Source of the DNA: Deltaproteobacteria bacterium
Lineage (GTDB): Bacteria; Desulfobacterota; BSN033; UBA1163
Reading direction: 5' to 3'
Assembly (NCBI GenBank): GCA_016875155.1
Contig: VGSD01000207.1
Span: 1 to 5,713, forward strand
Length of the DNA: 5,713 nt
Position 1 is the stretch's first letter. Each line of letters starts with the position of its first letter. This document shows, piece by piece, positions 1-4,943 of the stretch. The position numbers were made by a program, and so were the translations under genes. Under the pieces are notes generated by a model. That model worked only from the letters and a program-made list of their open reading frames with translations, was not told where the DNA came from and did not search any database.

Positions 1-963
1 AACCTCATCTTCAATGGCCATATCGATGTCGTCCCATCGGGAGACCCTGCTCAATGGAAATATCCTCCTTACGGGGGAAAACTCTACAAGGGAAGGATCT
101 ATGGCCGCGGATCATCGGATATGAAAGGAGGGATTGCCTCTTTCATCCATGCCATCGCTATGGTCGACCGTTCAAACATCCCTCTCAATCAAGGAAGCCT
201 CATTCTCCATCTCGTCTCCGATGAGGAATCGCACGGCCATCAGGGCATGGGATATTTAGCCAAAAAAGGATTGATCAAGGGAGACGCGGTGATTGTCGGA
301 GAACCGACTAACCTCGATCTAATCATTGCTCAGAAAGGCGCTCTCTGGTTTAAAATCACCACTTTTGGGAAATCCGCCCATGGCTCGAGACCTTCTCAAG
401 GCATCAATGCCATTGAGAAGATGACGAAGCTGATGGACCGTTTAAATTCTATTCCGCTTCTGAAAGAACACTCCTTGCTTGGAAAACCGACGATCAATAT
501 CGGAAAGATTCAGGGCGGGGCAAAAGTCAATATGGTGCCGGATCGATGCGAGATCGAAGTTGACCGGAGACTGTTGCCCAATGAGAATAAAGAGGAAATC
601 TTAAGAGAAATAAAGGAGGCTATCGAATCTCTCCAGGCCCAGGATCCCTTATTAAAGTATCAGATCGAAGAGATCGATTATGCAGAACCCTCGGAGATTC
701 ATCCGGATGAGGAGATCGTCCGGATCGGTCTTGAAGCGGTGAAGGAGGTATTGGGAGAAAGGCCAAAGGTCAGGGGTTTTTCCGGATTCACAGACGCACG
801 CTTTTATATCAATCAATTTCATATACCCACATTGATTTTCGGCCCGGGAGGAACGGATCAATCCCATACGACCGATGAATCCGTGGAAGTAAACAACTTA
901 ATCCAGGCAGCTAAGGTCTATGCGAGGATTATTTATAACTTTTTATCTGTTCGTGAAAAATAA
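1..963 (+). CDS. M20 family metallopeptidase/deacylase (ArgE/DapE-like), 5'-truncated
   Basis: The reading frame is open from the first base, so the N-terminus (probably about 60-70 residues) lies outside the window; the first in-frame ATG at 121 falls inside a conserved motif and is not the start. Counting from the window edge (320 residues), the M20 signatures appear in order: GHIDVVP with His7 and Asp9; GRGSSDMKGG with bridging metal ligand Asp40; SDEESHG with catalytic base Glu75 and metal ligand Glu76; VGEPT with Glu101; a lid/dimerisation domain with SAHGSRP (His127); and the C-terminal metal ligand His289 in DQSHTTDE. The fold is that of cytosolic di-zinc enzymes that hydrolyse N-acyl amino acids or succinyl-diaminopimelate. 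Substrate cannot be told from sequence: acetylornithine deacetylase, succinyl-diaminopimelate desuccinylase and generic acyl-amino-acid hydrolases all share these motifs. No arginine or lysine pathway gene adjoins it. The family call is firm; specificity is unknown. Confidence 0.93.
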   Translation, partial: NLIFNGHIDVVPSGDPAQWKYPPYGGKLYKGRIYGRGSSDMKGGIASFIHAIAMVDRSNIPLNQGSLILHLVSDEESHGHQGMGYLAKKGLIKGDAVIVGEPTNLDLIIAQKGALWFKITTFGKSAHGSRPSQGINAIEKMTKLMDRLNSIPLLKEHSLLGKPTINIGKIQGGAKVNMVPDRCEIEVDRRLLPNENKEEILREIKEAIESLQAQDPLLKYQIEEIDYAEPSEIHPDEEIVRIGLEAVKEVLGERPKVRGFSGFTDARFYINQFHIPTLIFGPGGTDQSHTTDESVEVNNLIQAAKVYARIIYNFLSVREK

Positions 964-977
964 AATCCAAAATGGTT

Positions 978-1067
978 TAAACTCTAAACACTAAATAAAT
1001 CCAAAACTCAAAAAATCAAACAGTTTTGAGTTTTGTGGTTTGAATATTTGAGTTTGTTTAGAGTTTA
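978..1067. repeat. Nested AT-rich palindrome between the M20 and isomerase genes
   Basis: Two perfect inverted repeats are nested. The outer arms are 13 bp (TAAACTCTAAACA at 978-990, complement at 1055-1067). The inner arms are 12 bp (CAAAACTCAAAA at 1002-1013, complement at 1024-1035) around a 10-base loop. It follows the M20 stop codon by 14 bases. It could form a long hairpin in RNA or a cruciform, and might act as a processing or weak termination signal, but there is no adjoining U-tract. It resembles low-complexity dispersed intergenic repeats more than a gene. The structure is seen directly; the role is unknown. Confidence 0.75.
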
Positions 1068-1088
1068 GGGTTTTGAGTTTAGGGTTCA
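1061..1088. repeat. Two-copy 14-bp tandem repeat
   Basis: The unit GAGTTTAGGGTT starts at 1061 and again at 1075, giving two copies with a 14-bp period; the first 12 bases of each copy are identical. It overlaps the right arm of the nested palindrome, and its GAGTTTAG core is also part of that arm, so the two structures probably arose together by local duplication. No protein-binding role can be assigned. Confidence 0.7.
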
Positions 1089-1101
1089 ACCCCTTTATTT
1101 C

Positions 1102-1125
1102 GAATTCATCCCTCTCGGATGATTC
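1102..1125 (+). other. Small hairpin in the leader of the isomerase gene
   Basis: TCATCC (1106-1111) pairs with GGATGA (1117-1122) across a 5-base loop, and with one bulged base the stem extends to GAA/TTC at 1102-1104 and 1123-1125. It lies about 30 bases upstream of the Shine-Dalgarno of the isomerase gene. There is no U-tract after it, so it is not a convincing terminator. It may be incidental. Confidence 0.3.
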
Positions 1126-1166
1126 AACTGATATTTGAATTTCATACAAGTAGATAGGAGGACCAT

Positions 1167-1742
1167 ATGTCAATGAGACCTTTTCCGATGAATCTTAATT
1201 TTAAGACAGGGAAGCTCACGCCCAATGACCGGACCAACATCCGAAAATTGAGTGATATGAAGGGAATGTTTTTTGACACCGGGGCAGAGGGACGGATTCT
1301 TGAAAAAGAGAACCCTCTGATCTACTCCTTCAGCGAGAAAGTTCTGCCCGAAGAAAACGGCCATCTTCAACTGGCAACGACAACGATCCATCCCGGAAAA
1401 GTCGGCGATGAGTACCATATGACCAAGGGACATTATCATAGGCGTCCTGACACGTCGGAAATGTATCTGGGTCTCGAAGGGGAGGGCTGCCTTCTCATGC
1501 AGACCGTGGAAGGAGATTTCGAATCCATCGCCATCCGGCCAGGGACCGTTGCCTATATCCCGCCTTTCTGGGGACACCGGATGGTCAATACTGGGAAAAC
1601 CGCTTTTGTCTTCTTTGCTGTCTATCCAGGAGATGCAGGCCATAACTATGGTGACATAGAAAAGACAGGGTTTGTTAAGATTCTCATCGAAAGGGATGGG
1701 AAACCGCTCCTGATCGACAACCCAAAATGGAAAAGAGGATGA
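1167..1742 (+). CDS. Cupin-type (archaeal-type) glucose-6-phosphate isomerase
   Basis: This 191-residue protein matches the cupin phosphoglucose isomerase family best known from Pyrococcus and Thermococcus, which interconverts glucose 6-phosphate and fructose 6-phosphate in the cytosol and is unrelated to the common PGI fold. The metal-binding cupin motif is complete: GHYHRRPDTSE gives His89, His91 and Glu98, and PPFWGHR gives His137. These sit one residue later than the ligands known in the P. furiosus enzyme (His88, His90, Glu97, His136). Other family hallmarks are PGKVGDEY (76-83) and YPGDAGHNYG (153-162), with the conserved Tyr153 and His159. Length is normal (about 190). The start is ATG 1167, five bases after AGGAGG at 1156-1161; ATG 1173 is a less likely alternative. 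The stop overlaps the next gene, suggesting co-translation. The enzyme could supply or bypass a classical Pgi, or act on another sugar phosphate. Confidence 0.92.
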   Translation: MSMRPFPMNLNFKTGKLTPNDRTNIRKLSDMKGMFFDTGAEGRILEKENPLIYSFSEKVLPEENGHLQLATTTIHPGKVGDEYHMTKGHYHRRPDTSEMYLGLEGEGCLLMQTVEGDFESIAIRPGTVAYIPPFWGHRMVNTGKTAFVFFAVYPGDAGHNYGDIEKTGFVKILIERDGKPLLIDNPKWKRG

Positions 1743-2341
1743 AACTTGATATTGAAAAGATATTAAGAGAACTGAGTCCCTACCGGGAAAAGAAAGCAGC
1801 GATCAATCTGAAGCAGGCCTGTCTCCTTGTGATTGATCTACAGAACTATTTCAAACAGATTGTCCAACCTGTGTTTGGAAATATTTTAAAGGTGATTCAG
1901 TCCTGCAGGAAGACGAATATTCCCATCATCTTCACCCAGCATGGTCATACGGATCCGTCCTGGGACGGGGGTGGTTTGGAGAAGTGGTGGGGGGAGTTGA
2001 TCATCGTCGGCTCAGAGGATTGGAAATTTCTTCCAGGGATGACGGTCGATCCAGGAGATACCATTCTTCCTAAAAAACGTTATAGTGCTTTTTTTGAGAC
2101 CGATCTGGATGAGAGGCTTCGATCAAGAGGTATTAAAGATTTGATCATCTCAGGCGTGATGACGAACCTTTGTTGTGAGACCACGGCTCGCGATGCCTTC
2201 ATGAGAGACTACCGCGTTTTTATGCTCATTGATGGAACCGCCACCCGAAAGAGTGATCTCCATCTCGCAACACTAAAGAACCTCGGTTTCGGGTTTGCCT
2301 ACCTCCTCACCTGCGACGAATTGATCCAAACACTAAGGTAA
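1727..2341 (+). CDS. Cysteine hydrolase of the isochorismatase family
   Basis: This 204-residue cytosolic protein has the isochorismatase-like alpha/beta fold shared by isochorismatase, nicotinamidase, N-carbamoylsarcosine amidase, ureidoacrylate amidase and biuret hydrolase. The catalytic triad is present: Asp37 in VIDLQNYF, Lys116 in LPKKRYSAFF (Lys117 is adjacent), and nucleophile Cys149 in GVMTNLCCETTARDAF, with Val144-Met145 at the usual cis-peptide position. The nicotinamidase metal site (D-x-H-x-x-H) is not evident, so nicotinamidase is unlikely; the substrate is otherwise unknown. Reading from ATG 1727 overlaps the isomerase by 16 bases. An in-frame ATG at 1739 forms a classic ATGA overlap with the isomerase stop and is an equally credible start (200 residues); neither has a well-spaced Shine-Dalgarno, so translation is probably coupled. 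A terminator follows at 2436-2474. A second cysteine, Cys150, directly follows the nucleophile. Confidence 0.9.
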   Translation: MEKRMKLDIEKILRELSPYREKKAAINLKQACLLVIDLQNYFKQIVQPVFGNILKVIQSCRKTNIPIIFTQHGHTDPSWDGGGLEKWWGELIIVGSEDWKFLPGMTVDPGDTILPKKRYSAFFETDLDERLRSRGIKDLIISGVMTNLCCETTARDAFMRDYRVFMLIDGTATRKSDLHLATLKNLGFGFAYLLTCDELIQTLR

Positions 2342-2349
2342 ATGGATCA

Positions 2350-2388
2350 CGGTTACGAAGCCCGTTTCGTAATTCGGTAACGGTTACG
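2350..2388. repeat. Short inverted and direct repeats after the hydrolase gene
   Basis: TTACGAA (2353-2359) and TTCGTAA (2366-2372) form a 7-bp stem with a 6-base loop, and the octamer CGGTTACG occurs at 2350-2357 and again at 2381-2388. The second octamer is part of a small palindrome, GTAAC-G-GTTAC (2377-2387). It begins 9 bases after the hydrolase stop codon. There is no U-tract, so it is more likely a dispersed repeat fragment than a terminator. Confidence 0.5.
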
Positions 2389-2435
2389 TTTAAAAGAGTT
2401 AAACACGACAGACGTAGCCTTTTATTAATACGATA

Positions 2436-2474
2436 CGTTCACCCTTCGACAAGCTCAGGGTGAACGGCTTTTTT
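2436..2474 (+). terminator. Intrinsic terminator of the isomerase-hydrolase transcript
   Basis: CGTTCACCCT (2436-2445) pairs perfectly over 10 bp with AGGGTGAACG (2457-2466) across an 11-base loop, and six T residues follow at 2469-2474. It stands about 95 bases after the hydrolase stop in the space before a convergent gene, where termination is expected. Read on the opposite strand the same stem lacks a U-tract, so it should work mainly for rightward transcription. Confidence 0.75.
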
Positions 2475-2497
2475 CCGATCATGGTGAGTCTGTCGAA
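2445..2497. repeat. Inverted pair of REP-like units
   Basis: The core TTCGACAAGCTCA lies on the + strand at 2445-2457 and a close copy, TTCGACAGACTCA, on the - strand at 2485-2497 (11 of 13 identical). Each core is part of a palindrome: GTTCACCCT/AGGGTGAAC around the first, and ATGGT (2481-2485)/ACCAT (2497-2501) around the second. From memory, this core is a widespread intergenic repeat in many bacterial genomes, often as facing pairs like this. The left unit doubles as the stem-loop of the terminator. Copy number in this genome cannot be judged from one window. Confidence 0.65.
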
Positions 2498-2534
2498 CCA
2501 TACCCTTACCATTAGACTTTTATTTTCTGAGCGA

Positions 2535-3872
2535 TCAACCTCTCTCCACCTTCTTCAACACCTCTTCCAAAATCGTCAGGGCCGTGTCAGCCTCGTTCTG
2601 GTTGATGATCAGGGGCGGCACAAGGCGAATCACATTTTCCCCGCATCCCAGAATCAGGAGTCCTTTTTCAAAACAGGACTGGATGACGGTATTTCTTTCC
2701 TCAATGGCTTTCTTTCTACTCACTCGGTCTTTAATCAATTCTATTCCGATCATTAATCCCCTTCCCCTCACTTCACCGATGAGATTGAATTGTTTCTGAA
2801 GGTCCTGTAGTTTCTCAAGGATATAGTTTCCTATCTTCGCCACATTTTTAATGAGACCCTCTTCTAAAAGTTCGATCGTGGCCAGGGCTGCCTGACAGCT
2901 GATCGGATTTCCACCAAAGGTGCTTGCATGAGATCCAGGGACCCAATCCATTACCTCGGTCTGAGAGACTGTGGCTCCAAGTGGCATTCCGGAAGCAATG
3001 CCCTTGGCTAGGGCAATGATATCCGGAACCACGCCCCAATGTTCAATGGCCATCATCCTCCCTGTTCGTCCCATACCTGTTTGAACCTCATCCGTGACGA
3101 AGAGAATTCCAAACTCCTTTGCCAGTTCATAAAGTCTTTGATGAAACTCCGGTGGAGGCACAATATATCCGCCCTCGCCCTGAATCGGTTCAACGAAAAT
3201 TGCAGCCACCTCTTCCGGAGGAATGGACCGTTTGAAAAGATCCTCACGGATCCATTCCACACAGGCAATCTCACATTTCGGGTATTGGAGATGATAGGGA
3301 CATCGAAAGCAGTAAGCATAGGGGATATGGGTGATTCCGGGGACAAGAGGAGAAAAACCCCTCTCGTGAATCACCTTGCTTGCGGTCAAGGAAAGGGCGC
3401 CCATGGTGCGCCCATGAAAGGCTCCAAGAAAGGCAAGGACTCTGGGCCGCTTGGTATGATAACGCGCCAGTTTCAATGCGGCTTCTATGGCCTCTGCTCC
3501 GGAATTTCCGAAGAAGACCCTCTTCTCCTTTGGCCCTGGTGTGATTTCACCCAATTTCTGGGCAAGCGTGGATTGGACATCATAATAGAAATCTGTCCCT
3601 GACATATGGATGAACTGTTCTGCCTGGCGATGAATCGCCTCAACGATCCGCGGATGGCAATGGCCTGTATTGCAGACAGCGATTCCCGAAGTGAAATCGA
3701 GGAAGCGATTCGAGTCCACATCCTCCACCATTGCTCCCTGTGCCCGCTTCACCACAAGGGGATAGACACGCGTATAGGATTGGGAGACAAACTTCTGGTC
3801 CTTTTCCAGAACCTTTCTCGCCTCCGGTCCGGGAAGTTCGGTTACGATCGAAGGAATCATATCCATTTTCAT
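2535..3872 (-). CDS. Class III PLP-dependent aminotransferase (acetylornithine/GABA aminotransferase-like)
   Basis: This 445-residue cytosolic enzyme has the fold-type I class III signatures. FGNSGAEA (121-128) forms the phosphate-binding loop; AFHGRT (151-156) holds the residues that stack on PLP; Glu228 lies in VEPIQGEGG; Asp261 in [13 protein letters not shown] is the pyridine-nitrogen partner; Lys290 in [12 protein letters not shown] is the Schiff-base lysine; and STFGGNP (317-323) is the phosphate contact from the second subunit. The start is ATG 3872, with AGGAGG five bases upstream; an upstream ATG at 3926 would add 18 residues without a ribosome site. The N-terminal TELPGPEAR and the four-cysteine insert (Cys188, 191, 200, 204) place it in the subgroup often annotated as 4-aminobutyrate or acetylornithine aminotransferase, which also includes archaeal amino-acid racemases, so transamination is not assured. 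It lies downstream of rex but is separated by 270 bp and has its own candidate promoter. Confidence 0.93.
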   Translation of the reverse strand: MKMDMIPSIVTELPGPEARKVLEKDQKFVSQSYTRVYPLVVKRAQGAMVEDVDSNRFLDFTSGIAVCNTGHCHPRIVEAIHRQAEQFIHMSGTDFYYDVQSTLAQKLGEITPGPKEKRVFFGNSGAEAIEAALKLARYHTKRPRVLAFLGAFHGRTMGALSLTASKVIHERGFSPLVPGITHIPYAYCFRCPYHLQYPKCEIACVEWIREDLFKRSIPPEEVAAIFVEPIQGEGGYIVPPPEFHQRLYELAKEFGILFVTDEVQTGMGRTGRMMAIEHWGVVPDIIALAKGIASGMPLGATVSQTEVMDWVPGSHASTFGGNPISCQAALATIELLEEGLIKNVAKIGNYILEKLQDLQKQFNLIGEVRGRGLMIGIELIKDRVSRKKAIEERNTVIQSCFEKGLLILGCGENVIRLVPPLIINQNEADTALTILEEVLKKVERG

Positions 3873-3877
3873 CTCTT

Positions 3878-3883
3878 CCTCCT
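3878..3883 (-). promoter_or_regulatory. Shine-Dalgarno deciding the aminotransferase start
   Basis: The leftward strand reads AGGAGG here, five bases before ATG 3872. This is the only good ribosome site near the gene's N-terminus and is why the shorter start was preferred to ATG 3926. Confidence 0.8.
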
Positions 3884-3940
3884 TTTGACTGAGGTAAGGC
3901 CCTCGGTCATGCAGACTTCCACCCATCTGTTCTTCTTTCT

Positions 3941-3946
3941 ATTATA
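3941..3946 (-). promoter_or_regulatory. Candidate -10 box for the aminotransferase gene
   Basis: The leftward strand reads TATAAT exactly, about 69 bases upstream of ATG 3872, which would give a leader of roughly 60 bases. No convincing -35 hexamer sits 16-18 bases further upstream, so the promoter is tentative and might need an activator. No Rex-type site was seen near it. Confidence 0.35.
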
Positions 3947-4043
3947 AGGGGTTCTGGAAATTTAGAGTAGAGAATTTTTAAGAAAGAAGACGATCCCCCC
4001 TTAATTATTGCTTGTCCATAAACTAACAGTTTTCAAAAAGATT

Positions 4044-4117
4044 GTCATTCCCCGCAAAGGCGGGGAATCCAGGTCTTTCAAAACCCTCTGGATGCCCCGA
4101 TTTAATCGGGGCATGAC
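4044..4117. repeat. 74-bp cloverleaf-like palindromic repeat between rex and the aminotransferase gene
   Basis: Adjacent stems tile the segment with no unpaired joints. A 3-bp closing stem, GTC (4044-4046) with GAC (4115-4117), encloses hairpin A, ATTCCCCGC-aaag-GCGGGGAAT (4047-4068). Next comes a middle stem, CCAG (4069-4072) with CTGG (4088-4091), and then hairpin B (4092-4114), an 11-bp stem with arm ATGCCCCGATT. Alternative pairing is also near-perfect: 4044-4054 with 4107-4117 and 4062-4072 with 4088-4098, each 10 of 11. The motif ATTCCC...GGGAAT resembles the widespread dRS3-like class of dispersed repeats. On the leftward strand hairpin A is followed six bases later by CTTTTT, so the element might also terminate rex transcription. 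It is not a tRNA. Confidence 0.75.
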
Positions 4118-4142
4118 GGCAAAAGGAGTTTATTGATGGGTC

Positions 4143-4784
4143 TTAAGGGTTGGATAAAAGATAAGCCAGATTATCGAGGATCGTGGTGAAGAAGACATCC
4201 TTTGCCACAAATCCTTCCGGTACGATGATCTGTGTGGGAGCAAAGTTAAGAATACCTCTCACCTCTGCTTCCACCAACAGATCAGCGACCCCCTGTGCTT
4301 CTGAAGGAGGAGTGGTGATGAGGCCAATCTCGATCTTCCTTTCTTTTGCCACCTCTTTGAGTCGGTTGACATGAAGGACCTCGACGGGTTTACCAAGTTT
4401 TTCCGAAACCCGTCCGATCACTTTCGGGGGATCAATGTCAAATGCCGCTACAATCTTATAATTCTGCTTCAAAAAATCTTTGTAAGAAAGCAAGGCAGAG
4501 CCTAAATTCCCGATGCCGATCACCGCCATTTTCCATTCTTTGTTCGATCCCAGAATCTTTTTGATATTGCCGAGCAGGTCTTTTACGTAGTAACCCACCC
4601 CACGAATGCCAAACTCCCCAAAATAGGCTAAATCCTTTCTTACTTGAGCAGCATTGACCATGCACCGGTTGGCCAACTGGGCAGAAGAAACAACTTCTTC
4701 CCGTGCCTGTTCCATCTCTTCGAGGCATCTCGAATATCGTGACAATCTTCTGATCGTTGCTTCTGGTATCTTTTGATATTTCAA
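4143..4784 (-). CDS. rex: Redox-sensing transcriptional repressor Rex
   Basis: This 213-residue cytosolic DNA-binding homodimer senses the NADH/NAD ratio and represses genes of anaerobic and respiratory metabolism when NADH is low. The N-terminal winged helix (about 1-75) contains the hallmark stretch AAQVRKDLAYFGEFG (45-59) followed by IRGVGY. The Rossmann domain has GIGNLGSAL (90-98) and the acidic turn FDIDPPKVIG (115-124), then ILNFAP (178-183) and a C-terminal swap helix. Length is normal. The preferred start is TTG 4784, eight bases after AAAGGAG. A longer reading from GTG 4802 places the start inside the operator, has no ribosome site, and adds residues atypical for Rex. By recalled alignment with Thermus Rex, switch residues Arg16 and Tyr98 match Arg19 and Tyr101 here, but Asp188 corresponds to Phe198. 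A perfect Rex operator at its own leader predicts autoregulation. Confidence 0.95.
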   Translation of the reverse strand: MKYQKIPEATIRRLSRYSRCLEEMEQAREEVVSSAQLANRCMVNAAQVRKDLAYFGEFGIRGVGYYVKDLLGNIKKILGSNKEWKMAVIGIGNLGSALLSYKDFLKQNYKIVAAFDIDPPKVIGRVSEKLGKPVEVLHVNRLKEVAKERKIEIGLITTPPSEAQGVADLLVEAEVRGILNFAPTQIIVPEGFVAKDVFFTTILDNLAYLLSNP

Positions 4785-4786
4785 TT

Positions 4787-4804
4787 TTGTGACTCCTTTC
4801 ACAA
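4787..4804 (-). promoter_or_regulatory. Rex operator overlapping the rex ribosome-binding site
   Basis: On the leftward strand the sequence is TTGTGA-AAGGAG-TCACAA, an exact fit to the Rex operator pattern TTGTGA-N6-TCACAA. The six-base spacer AAGGAG is itself the Shine-Dalgarno of rex, and the site lies about 5-20 bases after the predicted transcription start. Bound Rex would block transcription just after initiation. Palindromic pairing of the same bases in mRNA could also mask the ribosome site. Confidence 0.88.
4793..4799 (-). promoter_or_regulatory. Shine-Dalgarno deciding the rex start
   Basis: AAAGGAG on the leftward strand lies eight bases before TTG 4784, inside the operator spacer. 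It excludes GTG 4802, which lies upstream of it, and supports the TTG start giving MKYQKIPEAT, a normal Rex N-terminus. Confidence 0.75.
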
Positions 4805-4815
4805 AACTTGTGAAG

Positions 4816-4844
4816 AATTTATTAAATTATAATTCCTTTGTCAA
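4816..4844 (-). promoter_or_regulatory. Probable sigma-70 promoter of rex
   Basis: The leftward strand has a perfect -35 hexamer TTGACA (4844-4839) and, after a 17-base spacer, TAAATT (4821-4816), matching 4 of 6 bases of the -10 consensus. A perfect TATAAT lies inside the spacer (4831-4826) but is only seven bases from the -35 box and has no good -35 of its own. Initiation is expected near 4809, immediately before the Rex operator. Confidence 0.6.
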
Positions 4845-4855
4845 GTATTTCGTTT

Positions 4856-4889
4856 AAAAAAAGCCCTATACGGAGTGAAGTATAGGGCT
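4856..4889 (-). terminator. Intrinsic terminator of the multihaem cytochrome gene
   Basis: A perfect 10-bp stem (AGCCCTATAC at 4862-4871 with GTATAGGGCT at 4880-4889) has an 8-base loop and, read leftward, is followed at once by seven T residues (complement of A at 4856-4862). It lies about 55 bases after the cytochrome stop and just upstream of the rex promoter, so it insulates rex from the cytochrome transcript. Confidence 0.9.
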
Positions 4890-4943
4890 CACCATCTAAC
4901 CCATTAATTTTAAACAACATTTATATTTTACAATGTCTTTATC

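Noticed and set aside
1061..1088. Telomere-like TTTAGGG units
   Set aside because: Only two copies occur, within an AT-rich bacterial spacer; the likeness to plant telomere repeats is chance.
1131..1150. Possible Rex site upstream of the isomerase gene
   Set aside because: The bases resemble one half-site only loosely and do not fit TTGTGA-N6-TCACAA; no Rex operator was found outside the rex leader.
1170..1643. 157-codon open frame opposite the isomerase gene
   Set aside because: It is wholly antisense to a clear cupin isomerase and shows no domain or ribosome site.
3039..3602. 187-codon open frame opposite the aminotransferase gene
   Set aside because: It is antisense to a strongly conserved enzyme, its product has no recognisable motif, and it has the look of a shadow frame.
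3873..3926. Longer aminotransferase start at ATG 3926
   Set aside because: The extra 18 residues look unlike the family, no ribosome site precedes them, and AGGAGG lies within them in the right place for ATG 3872.
4044..4117. tRNA gene suggested by the cloverleaf shape
   Set aside because: It lacks the T-loop GTTC, D-loop, acceptor stem length and anticodon loop of tRNA; hairpins A and B are a palindromic repeat.
4785..4802. GTG start for rex giving six more residues
   Set aside because: It has no ribosome site, lies within the Rex operator, and the Shine-Dalgarno falls inside the added codons; TTG 4784 is correctly spaced and gives a normal Rex N-terminus.
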